Positions 21,534-34,131 of a DNA stretch of 64,000 nt are shown one piece after another (positions within the stretch are counted from its first letter, which is position 1; each line of letters opens with the position of its first letter). Source of the DNA: Apium graveolens. Its lineage: Eukaryota; Streptophyta; Magnoliopsida; Apiales; Apiaceae. A program made the position numbers and the translations under genes. The notes below the pieces were generated by a model. The model was given only the letters and a program-made list of their open reading frames with translations. It had not been told where the DNA came from and did not search any database. The stretch lies in the NCBI RefSeq assembly GCF_009905375.1, contig NC_133653.1, positions 92,801,671-92,865,670 of the forward strand, written 5' to 3'.

Positions 21534-22953
21534 TGTTATGACGAAAACACGCGCTAATATTCACGCAAGTATACGCGTTCGCAAGTAATATAAAATTAAT
21601 TATAGTTCATCCCCACAGAGACTGGTTTAGGTTTATTTCAATTAATGTACTTATGCAACAATGATATGGTTATTTTTCAATGCTAAGACGACTAACAAGT
21701 TGAGATTGTTTATAACTACGATTAACTAAGAGATTATACTAAATAACATTAACTAACAGATTTTAGGTTGTATTACTTATAGGATACAAACATGGGATTC
21801 TAACTTCACTACTGCTTCATTCAATAACCTTTTCTTCTTAACCTCAGCATGCAATGGTGATGACAACTACTCTGATAACATGAAACTAGTAAACGCCAAC
21901 TTTCGTTGTACGAATACCCTACTACCAGACATCCACAAAAGAGATAGAAGTTGAACATACACCAATGATATTGAGACCATATATGTCTATAGAATTTGAC
22001 AATATAAAGATTTATGCACAAGTTATCTATCGTGATTACATAGGGCAAGTAAGATGGTTAAAATTACCTACGAATCATGCATAAGAAATACATGAACCTA
22101 TGCTAGCATGGCAAGTTCTAAACCTCTAAATTCACTTTCGTTTCAATAGAGATTAACACGATATCTTATAAGTTCGCGACGCTCATAAGACGAATAAGTA
22201 CAACTAATACTAGATATTATACAATCACCACCACACCAACGTATCGAAACAAATTAACTATTGAAATTTATAAGTAAATCCATTAGAACCCCACGATAAC
22301 GATTAGCCCATAACCAAACCCATCATCACCGTGGATTACGATGAAAGTATGGTATAATAAACTAAGTCTTTATAATACTGAATAATAATCAAAGTACGTA
22401 ATCAAGAGTAATAGGTTCAACAAACAAGAAAACTAGCATCCAAGATTATAACTTAAATAAAGAATCACAAGAATAAACTAGATCCTCTTCGCCTTCGTTG
22501 TATTTGTGCTCCTAGGTCTTCTCATCGTTTTCTTCTTAGTCTCTGTTATGAAAAATGTCTTTTAGATGTCTTTATATAGCAGCCCAATCAGCATGGAAGT
22601 TCAGAATATCACTCTTCTACTTGAAACAAGATTCTTCAGTTTCGGCCTGGCGCGGCCGCGCGCTGTCCTAGCGCGGGCGCGCGCTATCACAGCGCGGGCG
22701 CACTGACCTACTGGAAAAAATTCTGAACTTTGTTTTCTTTGCTGGTTTTTTGATGGCGATCAACGAGCAAACATCCGAGACACCTTCCTAACACCAATTA
22801 GCACCAAAATAATGCTAAACCTCATCCTTTCTTCAATTATGCCTAAAATGCAAAACACTACAAAAACGTATCAAAAACACAAACAACTCGAGTACAAATC
22901 ACCAAATCGAAGCTTTATGAAGCGTTATAAGTGGATATAAATGCCACTTAACA
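21534..22953 (-). repeat. Element G 5' LTR
   Basis: 1,420 bp, plus-strand ends TGTTATGACG and CACTTAACA, so TG...CA on either strand. Length is normal for Athila. No second copy is in the window. The flank at 22954 (CCAAC) would be the target duplication, but its partner is lost. Contains an unusual GC-rich block at about 22650-22711. Confidence 0.85.
22650..22711. repeat. CpG-rich short tandem block in the Athila LTR
   Basis: Three imperfect copies of a unit built on GCGCGGGCGCGCGCT, separated by about 7 bases (GTCCTA and ATCACA spacers), in an otherwise AT-rich LTR. Dense CpG and self-complementary; function unknown. Confidence 0.75.
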
Positions 22954-23828
22954 CCAACCTTTCTCAGCATAGCTGGGACATCTTCACTTACATTTTTGAA
23001 TAATTTCAGTTTCATCTCATTCTTTTCTAACTTTTCCCTCAACACAGCTTTTATCTCAATAGCACACTTCAGCTTGTTCTTGAGATATTCATTTTCTTGC
23101 TTGACAGTTTCAAGCTCAACAAGCTGCAGTTCCAGATTTTGTTTCTCAATCTCAAGCTTTTCATTTACTTTTGACGGCCTACTCACTTCCTCAGTAGCTG
23201 CCACCATGTTTGTGTGCATGTGAAACATCTCTACACTCATCTTTTCAACAGTCTCCCTATATTGAATAAAATTTAATTAGTAGTAAGAGTTGGTACCTCT
23301 GTTTTTGATGAGGACGACTCTCCTTACTCCAAGGCCATGAGTACATAGTTTCCAAACTCCTCCTTATCATCATTATCAGAATCATCCCAACTCTTTCCTT
23401 CTGTAATATAAGCTTTTCTAGACTGTTTCTTCAAGAAAGCTTCATACTTAGCCTCCAATTCCAAATGTGCTTTATCCTTTTTCACTTTCTTTGACTTTCT
23501 ATATTCTGTGGCAAAGTGGCCCAATTCATCACAATTGAAACATCTTATTTTTGATATGTTAACATATCCATTTTTGTAGCCATTTTTGCTACCAGAGTTG
23601 TACTGAGCTTTTCCTTTCCAACTGCTGTCTTTGTTGAAATTTTTGTCATTTGTTCATGAAGAACTTTGGCTTCTTCTCTCTAATATAAGAGAATTTCCTT
23701 GCTAGGTAAGCCATGGATTGATCCAACTCATCAAGTTCATCCAAGGTATAGAACTCATCTTCTTCAAGTTCCAGAATAACTTGCTTCTGTGGATCCTTGT
23801 TCTTTTGCTCAACACTTGAGACAGTTGG
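22954..23828 (-). pseudogene. gag: Element C gag, C-terminal part
   Basis: Minus-strand Copia gag. Near 23560-23520 a zinc knuckle reads CFNCDELGHFATEY, with the last Cys replaced by Tyr. It is followed by a Lys-rich stretch, WDDSDNDDKEEFGNYVLMALE (23330-23400), stops, and a strong heptad-like coiled coil at 23230-22980 (EKLEIEKQNLELQLVELE). The frame is cut at 22954 by element G and at 23828 by the LARD; its N-terminal part lies at 33313-34083. The layout matches SIRE-like gag, but the sequence is distinct from A, B and D. Confidence 0.82.
23824..23828. repeat. Target-site duplication of the LARD, left copy
   Basis: GTTGG directly before the LTR start; repeated at 33313-33317 directly after the second LTR. 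Shows insertion into C gag. Confidence 0.95.
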
Positions 23829-26800
23829 TGTAATATCCCGTATTTTCAGAATTATTATTATTATTATTTGAATATGTTTATGTGATTTTCTGATTTAGAA
23901 GGAATAAAATTGGGGATATTTTATTCCTATTTGACGAGTTTATGTTATTAAATGGTAATGTACTAATTGTTGAGTGTTATATTGATCCTTGTTAATTTCT
24001 GAAAATATTTCTTTAAATGTATTATTTTCAAAAGTTTATTTGAAAACCGATCATTTTATTGATATCGGTAAATTGAGTTCGTTTAGTAATATTAGGGATT
24101 GGATGGATATTCTATTTATTATGTGTTGTATATAATATTAATTGTGTGGGACTCAGTTGTCATTGAGGATTATTTGTATTATTAATTACTGAGTCGTATC
24201 GTTTTATTTTTGTCTTTAAAAGTGATTTTATTGAAAATCTAATTTCATAAATATTTAAATTATCTTTCAAAAATATTTTTATGACTTAATAATTACAATA
24301 ATTATTTTTGGGATTTTATAAAATTTAGAAATCAATATTTCATCAATTATTTAGCCCTGTATGATTTTCTGATTGCATTTATTTGTAAAATCCGTATTTA
24401 ATTCCAAAATTCTTCAAAAATTATGAAACTCATATTTATTTAAATTTGGAATATTCTAAGAATTTTAAAATTATTTTGGGAATTTTTAGGATTAATTTTA
24501 CCCGCGCGTTGAATCGTTTAATTGATAAAAGCGGGTATAAATTGCGTTTCAAAAATTATTTTAAAATTTCGAAATTTATGTTTTTATAAACTTCGGGATA
24601 TTTTTAATATTTTAAGACTATTTTCGTGATTTTCTGAATTTGTTTCAAGTGCAGCTTGGTTCGTTAAATTGTAAAATGCGGATATAGTGCGCGAGTCAAA
24701 AATGGTTTAAAAATTATGAAAATTTTATTTTACTAGTTTTCTAATTATTCTGAGAATTTTAGAATTTGTTTGGTAATTTTTCTGATTTTATTTACCGGCG
24801 CGTTTATTCGATAAGTTGAGAAATGCGGGGCAAAACAAATTTTCAGGTATAAATAAGGATATGTTGGTGTGCTCTGTTAAAAGAAAAGAAAAAAAGAAAA
24901 AAAAATGAAAAACATGTCAGCCCCTCCCCACCCCTGCCACGCACACCCCCCACCCCTGTACTCGAGTATACCCCTCCCCATTTCCTTTACCAAAAAAACA
25001 ATACTCACTCTCTCTTCTCTTCTGTATCCCCTCTCCCGTATATTTATATATACTTTCAACTTTCAAAAATTCATATCTTACAAACCGTTCATCCAAATTT
25101 CAATTATTATATATATAAATGATCAGCGCTTCGATACCTACGCATATGTATATATATTGCAAGGTTTTGAGAAAAAAAATTGCGGGGCATATTTCCATTA
25201 TATTTCCGTTTTAATTTATTTTCGGGGCGTAGAAAAAGAGTTTGAAGGTGGTGATTACTCCACATGGTATCTCAGCATGTATATGTCTATGACCATTAAT
25301 TTCGGATTTTTCTGGAGATATTTTCCGGACATCAGATATTCTCCTCGGGGTGATCAGAATTTATTTTGGGTAACGATTCCGAAATTCCGCCTTTGTACTT
25401 GTTTATATTATAGCATGTTAGTGTTATATATTTATTTCATAATTTTTAAAAATTGATGGAGAAGTCACTTTTGGTCCGAGTTTTGGTTCAGGTGGCCGTG
25501 TTATTCATTTCTGGAGTGTTTATATGCGTAAATATAAATTATTGTGTTGATTGTTGTTGGTTGTGTCGATATGATATCGACTGGCATTCCGAGAAATAGA
25601 GGAGGTGCTGTCCGATTTCCAAGAGAATATTATTTTAAATTATTTTCCAGGCTCAATAATTCTTATAAAATTATTTCGAGTGTTCGAGCACTATTATTTA
25701 GTTATAAATGATTCGGAGACCCGTTTTAATTCCGAAAAATGTTCAAAAATTCATAATAAATAAACCGTTCGTCCGTTTAATACGAAACAAACGCGTACAG
25801 ACTCAGAAAAATATTCCGCTTTCAATAAAAATACTTTCGAGACCCGAATTCTTTTGTTTCGAAAGGTCGCTTGTTTTACGAATCATTCTGAGTCGATTTT
25901 TGATCGATAAATCATATTTTGACCCGATTTTCGTTTTAAATATACCGAGTCGACCCTTCTGATGAACCGAGTCTTATGTGATATGAATTATGTGATATAT
26001 GAGTTATGTGCTTATGTGCTATGTGAATTACGTGTATATGTGGGTCATAAGTCTTGTGTTTGACTGATTTCCTTGTGTGTGGGCTATCGTATGGGTAGAC
26101 GATAGGCTTTTGACGCGTAGTTTGTCGAGTGGTTATCGATTAGACAATTAAAGTTCTATATTTTAATTATAGATGCGGATCTCTCGAGTTGATCGGGACA
26201 AGGCGTTGGATAAAGAATGAGATGGAATGGTATTGGGTAGCTGACTTCTAGTAATCGCAGGAGCATCATATCAGTAAAGTGTTGGAAGGGAAGACGATGA
26301 TGTTTTGAGACAGAATGTCAGAATTGATGCGTTATTGCGAGTGTGCTAACTGCTAAAAACCCAAAGGCAAGTACCCCTGACTTCACTTATTGTTCAAGTG
26401 ACGTTATTTCGAATCATATTATGCAAGTATTGTTTTCCCTATTCTCTGTTCGGAATAGATAAATGTTTTACATATCGCTGAATTAAATAATTCTGTTTAT
26501 GCAAATACTCATATGCTATTCTATATTCAGAATAGTTAAGTGATTTTACTTATCCAATTTCTGGATTTATAAATGTTTTGGATTTTGAGAAAAGTGATTT
26601 GGTTGTGAATATTCCTACCCAAGTTAATGGGGGAATAAAATTATTTCGGGTGTCGAGTATTATGACCCCTTTTCAATAAAAGGTTTTGAGATTTGATGGT
26701 TACTGGTAGCGTAAGAGGCCGAGGCACCGGTCCAGCGTGAGCTATTATACAGAAGTGTAATACGGAAGTGTAATATCTTACAAGGCTTGTTATGCCTTTT

Positions 26801-27947
26801 ATGGCGCCCTATAGGTACCGTATGTCTTCGGGATACGGGTAGTACCTATATTTACGGTATACTGCGGGATACCGGTGCTGTTTCATGACTGATCATCAGG
26901 AACAGCATAGTGCATAATTTGGTTCCAATCGAAATTATTATATTAATTTTGACATCTTACAAGGAATGATTTATTAAGTATTTTATTTTCGGATAAAAGA
27001 TGAAATGTGGTTTTGATTCAGTTTCTTATTTTGAGTATACTTAGTTTGTTGTTAAATATCAAAGATGGTATTAGTACAGATGATTGGTGTTGACTTCAGT
27101 ATGGAATGTTGTGAGCATCAAAGTTCGTAGTGATATCTAATTTGATATGATAACAAAATAAGTATTAATTTCAAGAGTTCGGTTTTGAGTAAAGTTTACG
27201 ATTCAATCCATAATCATTGTTTCATGTTAGAATTGTTTACGATATTTCCGTAAACACTGTTTTACGAGTTTTATTCTCGTCAAGATTTAAAGTAGTGCTG
27301 AAGCGTTTTGCTCACAAATATCAAAATGGTTTTGAATACGATTAAGGAATCAATTCTGGGATTCCTCAACTAAAGTTTTATGATTCAGCAATTATGATTT
27401 CTAAATGATCTGCACTGATGCAGATGTTAGTTTTTTTATCAAAATGACCCGATATTTACTATAATGAATTTGCTGAGCATTTTTTTCGCTCATACTTGCC
27501 TGTTTTTAAATTTAACCTCCAGTGAGGATTAGCTTGCGTTGTTTAGCTGCATAATTCGAGGAAGCAAAGAAGAAGCTTTTCGAAGGTGGTTGGTCCAGGG
27601 TTTGCGGACTAGTGTAAGTTTTATTGTGTAAAGTTGTTTATATTATATTATATATAGTTGTATATTTTATTTGGGCCTAGTATACTTCATTTCGAAGTTA
27701 TACTAGTGGGTTTAGTTTTGAGTTGGAATTTATTGAAAAGGGTTTTAAAAGAAAGTGAGAAAATTTATTTGTTGAATTTGGATATCTTGTTTCTAGAACT
27801 GTAACCTTAAAAGATCTTGGATTAGTTTGGGGTCATTTATGCTAAATATCTTCCGCTGGCATTTAATTATTGATTAAACAGGTTAATTTGGATTGAGGTT
27901 TCATAGTGACGACCAAATCCCTTGACCGCGGATTTGGGGGCGTTACA
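23829..27947 (+). repeat. LARD 5' LTR
   Basis: 4,119 bp from TGTAATATCCCG to GGGGGCGTTACA. AT-rich, with a TATA box candidate at 24848-24855. Open frames of 183 and 84 codons inside (24905-25456, 25708-25962) recur in the other LTR but look like chance frames. Confidence 0.95.
24848..24855 (+). promoter_or_regulatory. TATA box candidate in LARD 5' LTR
   Basis: TATAAATA followed about 150 bp later by a CT-rich stretch typical of plant leaders. Repeated in the 3' LTR at 30204-30211. Confidence 0.5.
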
Positions 27948-27950
27948 GGT

Positions 27951-27962
27951 TGGTATCAGAGC
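27951..27962 (+). other. LARD primer-binding site
   Basis: TGGTATCAGAGC, 3 bp after the LTR end; exact complement of the initiator-Met tRNA 3' end as known for plant retroelements. Confidence 0.9.
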
Positions 27963-29171
27963 TGAGGTTATAGTAAACTAGAAACGAGAGTGTGTAGGAG
28001 TGTGTATAGCTATGTGAGGACGTTTGAGCTCATATCGAGTTCCTGTTGGACTATTGGATATAGTACCAACGAATAAGTTAAGATAGGCGCATTCGTTTGA
28101 GATGGTTGTGCTGAGCTGGATGGAACTCCGGAAAGCTGCAAACTTCTATTGTGGAATCTTTCGAGACTACGATTCGACGACGATGGAGATTATCGATATC
28201 CCTGGAATATGAAGAAGTGTCGAGAATCGGATGACGAGTCAACTGAAGAGTTTAAATTGAAGATAAGCATTAAGACTTTGGCAATACCTTCTCTTTCTAT
28301 AATTTCTTTTGGCCTCTCTCAAAAGAAGTAATTGTTAGAGGATATTCCCTAACACCCGTTTATTCATTTTGTGCCAGAATTTTGTTCTCTGGACTTCATT
28401 TTCTTCAGAAATATCATCTTTGAAATCTTATCAGTTCTATTCATTTGATTTTGAATTTAATTTATATTCTTTTATTCTGACTGAGATGAACAACCCTAAC
28501 TATAGGGGACACAAGGTATACCTGTCTGTGTGATAGGAGTTGGATGGGACGCCATCACTTGTGTGTATTGTGAATACATGAAGGTTAACAACCTTTAGTA
28601 GTGTCTTAATTTGGACACGCAATACTAAGTTCGTTTGATCATATTGATCTCTCAGTTATTCCTTCATTTCAACAATACTTTTTCTCAAATTCAGATTTTG
28701 GTCCCGTTATGATATCAAATTCTCTTCTTTTTGAAATTCTATGATTTTATCATTCCAAATATTCGAAGGTATGCCAATCAAGTTAAGTTGAGTATCCTGT
28801 TCAAGTCAAAGTAAGGCGATGTGATGGAATTACGAAGGACGATAGTGGACTGCAATGTGATTAGAATATCAGGGGCGTATAGCGAAGTCAATCTGTTCTT
28901 TTATTTCTCTCTCTATCTTTCTTTCTTTTCTTCCCTCTATCTTTCTCTTTATTCTTCTTTCTCGCAATCAGTAAAGCGATTCTATTGAGGTATTGGTCAA
29001 AGGATGTGGAAGGAACAATGGTGTGGAGTGAAGCTCCCGTGATAATTGTGTGGTATAAGGAATTGCGGTGTTATTTGGAATTTTGGAAGAAAGTTAAGTA
29101 AGCAGTATTGGAAAGTTGGTTAGAAAACCCTTAATGTTTTCTTCTGCTGATTCCGAGGACGGAATCCTTAT
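27963..29171 (+). other. LARD internal non-coding region
   Basis: About 1.2 kb without gag or pol similarity. The longest plus-strand frame is 60 codons (28149-28331) with no recognisable domain. Holds TC-rich microsatellite-like sequence around 28900-28970. Probably carries packaging and dimerisation signals only. Confidence 0.75.
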
Positions 29172-29183
29172 AAGGAGGGTAGA
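29172..29183 (+). other. LARD polypurine tract
   Basis: AAGGAGGGTAGA directly before the 3' LTR start at 29185. Confidence 0.8.
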
Positions 29184-29184
29184 T

Positions 29185-32100
29185 TGTAATATCCCGTATT
29201 TTCAGAATTATTATTATTATTATTTGAATATGTTTATGTGATTTTCTGATTTAGAAGGAATAAAATTGGGGATATTTTATTCCTATTTGACGAGTTTGTG
29301 TTATTAAATGGTAATGTGCTAATTGTTGAGTGTTATATTGATCCTTGTTAATTTCTGAAAATATTTCTTTAAATGTATTATTTTCAAAAGTTTATTTGAA
29401 AACCGATCATTTTATTGATATCGGTAAATTGAGTTCGTTTAGTAATATTAGGGATTGGATGGATATTCTATTTATTATGTGTTGTATATAATATTAATTG
29501 TGTGGGACTCAGTTGTCATTGAGGATTATTTGTATTATTAATTACTGAGTCGTATCGTTTTGTTTTCGTCTTTAAAAGTGATTTTATTGAAAATCTAATT
29601 TCATAAATATTTAAATTATCTTTCAAAAATATTTTTATGACTTTATAATTACAATAATTATTTTTGGGATTTTATAAAATTTAGAAATCAATATTTCATC
29701 AATTATTTAGCCCTGTATGATTTTCTGATTGCATTTATTTGTAAAATCCGTATTTAATTCTAAAATTCTTCAAAAATTATGAAACTCATATTTATTTAAG
29801 TTTGAAATATTCTGAGAATTTTAAAATTATTTTGGGAATTTTTAGGATTAATTTTACCCGCGTGTTGAATCGTTTAATTGATAAAAGCGGGTATAAATTG
29901 CGTTTCAAAAATTATTTTAAAATTTCAAAATTTATGTTTTTATAAACTTCGGGATATTTTTAACATTTTAAGACTATTTTCGTGATTTTCTGAATTTGTT
30001 TCAAGTGCAGCTTGGTTCGTTAAATTGTAAAATACGGATATAGTGCGCGAGTCAAAAATGGTTTAAAAATTATGAAAATTTTATTTTACTAGTTTTCTAA
30101 TTATTCTGAGAATTTTAGAATTTGTTTGGTAATTTTTCTGATTTTATTTACCGGCGCGTTTATTCGATAAGTTGAGAAATGCGGGGCAAAACAAATTTTC
30201 AGTTATAAATAAGGATATGTTGGTGTGCTCTGTTAAAAGAAAAGAAAAAAAAAATGAAAAACGTGTCAGCCCCTCCCCACCCCTGCCACTCACACCCCCC
30301 ACCCCTGTACCCGAGTATACCCCTCCTCATTTCCTTTACCAAAAAAACAATACTCACTCTCTCTTCTCTTCTGTATCCCCTCTCCCGTATATTTATATAT
30401 ACTTTCAACTTTCAAAAATTCATATCTTACAAACCGTTCATCCAAATTTCAATTATTATATATATAAACGATCAGCGCTTCGATACCTACGCATAGGTAT
30501 ATATATTGCAAGGTTTTGAGAAGAAAAATTGTGGGGAATATTTCCGTTATATTTCTATTTTAATTTATTTTCGGGGCGTAGAAAAAGAGTTTGGAGGTGG
30601 TGATTACTCCACATGGTATCTCAGCATATATATGTCTATGATCATTAATTTCGGATTTTTCTGGAGATATTTTCCGGACATCAGATATTCTCCTCGGGGT
30701 GATCAGAATTTATTTTGGGTAACGATTCCGAAATTCCGCCTTCGTACTTGTGTATATTATAGCATGTTAGTGTTATATATTTATTTCATAATTTATAAAA
30801 ATTGATGGAGAAGTCACTTTTGGTCCGAGTTTTGGTTCAGGTGGCCGTGTTATTCATTTCTGGAGTGTTTATATGCGTAAATATAAATTATTGTGTTGAT
30901 TGTTGTTGGTTGTGTCGATATGATATCGACTGGCATTCCGAGAAATAGAGGAGGTGCTGTCCGATTTCCAAGAGAATATTATTTTAAATTATTTTCCAGG
31001 CTCAATAATTCTTATAAAATTATTTCGAGTGTTCGAGCACTATTATTTAGTTATAAATGATTCGGAGACCCGTTTTAATTTTGAAAAATGTTCAAAAATT
31101 TATAATAAATAAACCGTTCGTCCGTTTAATACGAAACAAACGCGTACAGACTCAGAAAAATATTCCGCTTTCAATAAAAATACTTTCGAGACCCGAATTC
31201 TTTTGTTTCGAAAGGTCGCTTGTTTTACGAATCATTCTGAGTCGATTTTTGATCGATAAATCATATTTTGACCCGATTTTCGTTTTAAATATACTGAGTC
31301 GACCCTTCTGATGAACCGAGTCTTATGTGATATGAATTATGTGATATATGAGTTATGTGATATATGAGTTATGTGCTTATGTGCTATGTGAATTACGTGT
31401 ATATGTGGGTCATAAGTCTTGTGTTTGACTGATTTCCTTGTGTGTGGGCTATCGTATGGGTAGACGATAGGCTTTTGACGCGTAGTTTGTCGAGTGGTTA
31501 TCGATTAGACAATTAAAGTTCTATATTTTAATTATAGATGCCGATCTCTCGAGTTGATCGGGACAAGACGTTGGATAAAGAATGAGATGGAATGGTATTG
31601 GGTAGCTGACTTCTAGTAATCGCAGGAGCATCATATCAGTAAAGTGTTGGAAGGGAAGACGATGATGTTTTGAGACAGAATGTCAGAATTGATGCGTTAT
31701 TGCGAGTGTGCTAACTGCTAAAAACCCAAAGGCAAGTACCCCTGACTTCACTTATTGTTCAAGTGACGTTATTTCGAATCATATTATGCAAGTATTGTTT
31801 TCCCTATTCTCTGTTCGGAATAGATAAATGTTTTACATATCGCTGAATTAAATAATTTTGTTTATGCAAATACTCATCTGCTATTCTATATTCAGAATAG
31901 TTAAGTGATTTTACTTATCCAATTTCTGGATTTATAAATGTTTTGGATTTTGAGAAAAGTGATTTGGTTGTGAATATTCCTACCCAAGTTAATGGGGGAA
32001 TAAAATTATTTCGGGTGTCGAGTATTATGACCCCTTTTCAATAAAAGGTTTTGAGATTTGATGGTTACTGGTAGCGTAAGAGGCCGAGGCACCGGTCCAG

Positions 32101-33312
32101 CGTGAGCTATTATACAGAAGTGTAATACGGAAGTGTAATATCTTACAAGGCTTGTTATGCCTTTTATGGCGCCCTATAGGTACCGTATGTCTTCGGGATA
32201 CGGGTAGTACCTATATTTACGGTATACTGCGGGATACCGGTGCTGTTTCATGACTGATCATCAGGAACAGCATAGTGCATAATTTGGTTCCAATCGAAAT
32301 TATTATATTGATTTTGACATCTTACAAGGAATGATTTATTAAGTATTTTATTTTCGGATAAAAGATGAAATGTGGTTTTGATTCAGTTTCTTATTTTGAG
32401 TATACTTAGTTTGTTGTTAAATATCAAAGATGGTATTAGTACAGATGATTGGTGTTGACTTCAGTATGGAATGTTGTGAGCATCAAAGTTCGTAGTGATA
32501 TCTAATTTGATATGATAACAAAATAAGTATTAATTTCAAGAGTTCGGTTTTGAGTAAAGTTTACGATTCAATCCATAATCATTGTTTCATGTTAGAATTG
32601 TTTACGATATTTCCGTAAACACTGTTTTACGAGTTTTATTCTCGTTAAGATTCAAAGTAGTGCTGAAGCGTTTTGCTCACAAATATCAAAATGGTTTTGA
32701 ATACGATTAAGGAATCAATTCTGGGATTCCTCAACTAAAGTTTTATGATTCAGCAATTATGATTTCTAAATGATCTGCACTGATGCAGATGTTAGTTTTT
32801 TTATCAAAATGACCCGATATTTACTATAATGAATTTGCTGAGCATTTCTTTCGCTCATACTTGCCTGTTTTTAAATTTAACCTCCAGTGAGGATTAGCTT
32901 GCGTTGTTTAGCTGCATAATTCGAGGAAGCAAAGAAGAAGCTTTTCGAAGGTGGTTGGTCCAGGGTTTGCGGACTAGTGTAAGTTTTATTGTGTAAAATT
33001 GTTTATATTATATTATATATAGTTGTATATTTTATTTGGGCCTAGTATACTTCATTTTGAAGTTATACTAGTGGGTTTAGTTTTGAGTTGGAATTTATTG
33101 AAAAGAGTTTTAAAAGAAAGTGAGAAAATTTATTTGTTGAATTTGGATATCTTGTTTCTAGAACTGTAACCTTAAAAGATCTTGGATTAGTTTGGGGTCA
33201 TTTATGCTAAATATCTTCCGCTGGCATTTAATTATTGATTAAACAGGTTAATTTGGATTGAGGTTTCATAGTGACGACCAAATCCCTTGACCGCGGATTT
33301 GGGGACGTTACA
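29185..33312 (+). repeat. LARD 3' LTR
   Basis: 4,128 bp, direct repeat of 23829-27947. Length difference is explained by an extra roughly 16-bp copy of a TATGTGATATATGAGT-type unit near 31350 and a 7-bp shorter A-rich run near 30250. Followed by target duplication GTTGG. Confidence 0.95.
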
Positions 33313-34083
33313 GTTGGAGTCTGGATTTCTTGTTCATCATCAGATGAAATACAATCATTAACAACTAATACACTTGTACCATCAATAATTTGCCCTTGAC
33401 CAGCTCTTAAAGATTTTCTTTGAATCATTTCCAGTTCTTAGGTTTTTAAAATACCATATAAAACCTTCAATGTCATTCTGCTCAAGTCTCTCCCTTCTCT
33501 TATAGCTAAAATTTTCTATTCAAGATGGTTTGAAAGGGTGAGAAAAAATTTCAAGTTAACCTCCTCAGCTTCATAGTACTTGTCGTGAAGATGCAAGTCA
33601 TTTATCAGCTTATTGAATCTTCCAAAAACATCAGTTATACTCTCCTTTGGTTTAGCCATGAAACCCTCATACTGAGACACCAGTATTCTCCTTTGGTTAG
33701 ATCTAACTTCCTCTGTACCTTCACAAAGAATTTCTATTTTCTCCCAGATATATTTAGCTGTGTCACAGTTGACAATGTTATTGTACATGACATTGTCAAG
33801 TGACTCTATCAGAATTAATTGCAGGCCACTATCAAGAGAGACTTTTTTTCTCAGTTTCTGTGTATTTTGAAGGATCTTTAGGACCATAGTAAGCTGGGAT
33901 GACCATGTCACCATCTGTAGACTCTTCAATCATTTCCATAGGAATAAAAGGTCCATTCTTCATAATCTGGATGTATAAGGGATTGGCCATCCATAGAAAC
34001 ATCATCATCTTCTTCTTCCATAATGTGTAGTTAGTCTTATCAAAGGTTGGTATCTTTATACTGCTTATCTTTTGTGTATTCAT
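33313..34083 (-). pseudogene. gag: Element C gag, N-terminal part
   Basis: Starts at ATG 34083 (MNTQKISSIKIPTFD), 37 bp after the primer site. It shows the Copia gag N-terminal motif (TNYTLWKKKMMMFL) and the UBN2 core (CDTAKYIWEKIEILCEGTEE, RFNKLINDLHLHDKYYE). A frameshift near 33850-33930 and stops near 33516 and 33430 break it. Interrupted at 33313 by the LARD, it continues at 23828 downward. The sequence is clearly different from A and D gag, so C is a separate Copia family. Confidence 0.85.
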
Positions 34084-34119
34084 TCTTCCAAGATCTTTAT
34101 ATGTTTACTTTCAGATTTT

Positions 34120-34131
34120 GCTCTGATACCA
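34120..34131 (-). other. Element C primer-binding site
   Basis: TGGTATCAGAGC on the minus strand, 2 bp from the LTR end. Initiator-Met type. Confidence 0.88.

Larger units (their letters stand above)
17190..22953 (-). mobile_element. Element G: 5' half of an Athila-type Gypsy retrotransposon
   Basis: Minus-strand Gypsy remnant with 5' LTR (22953-21534), primer-binding site, gag, protease, RT and part of RNase H, truncated at about 17190. The integrase, 3' region and 3' LTR are missing. The RT signature (YRKLNKATRKDHFPLPFIDQ, FMDDFSV), the LGASINLMP protease and the TGGCGCCGCTGCCGGGG primer site are typical of Athila. On the right it sits inside Copia C gag (reading frame interrupted at 22954); its expected left boundary was lost by deletion. 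Confidence 0.85.
23829..33312 (+). mobile_element. Large retrotransposon derivative (LARD) with 4.1-kb LTRs
   Basis: 9,484-bp element with two direct LTRs of 4,119 and 4,128 bp, 5-bp target duplications, an initiator-Met primer site, a short 1.24-kb internal region and a polypurine tract. No gag or pol is present, so it must be mobilised in trans; this is the definition of a LARD. The TGTAATATCCCG start and the tRNA-iMet primer suggest a Tekay/Del-like chromovirus origin (inference). The LTRs differ at roughly 45-50 positions by eye (about 1.1%), making it younger than element A. Confidence 0.93.

Noticed and set aside
24905..25456. 183-codon open frame in the LARD 5' LTR
   Set aside because: Lies in an AT-rich LTR and has no recognisable domain; the matching stretch of the other LTR is split into 80- and 99-codon frames. 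Chance frame.
25708..25962. 84-codon frame present in both LARD LTRs
   Set aside because: Conservation is explained by LTR duplication at insertion; no domain, no start context.
27951..27962. tRNA gene suggested by TGGTATCAGAGC matches
   Set aside because: Only 12 bases of tRNA complement, at retrotransposon primer sites (also 13055, 34120, 38149); no cloverleaf around them.
28900..28970. TC-rich stretch as a regulatory element in the LARD interior
   Set aside because: Looks like simple low-complexity sequence; no supporting context.
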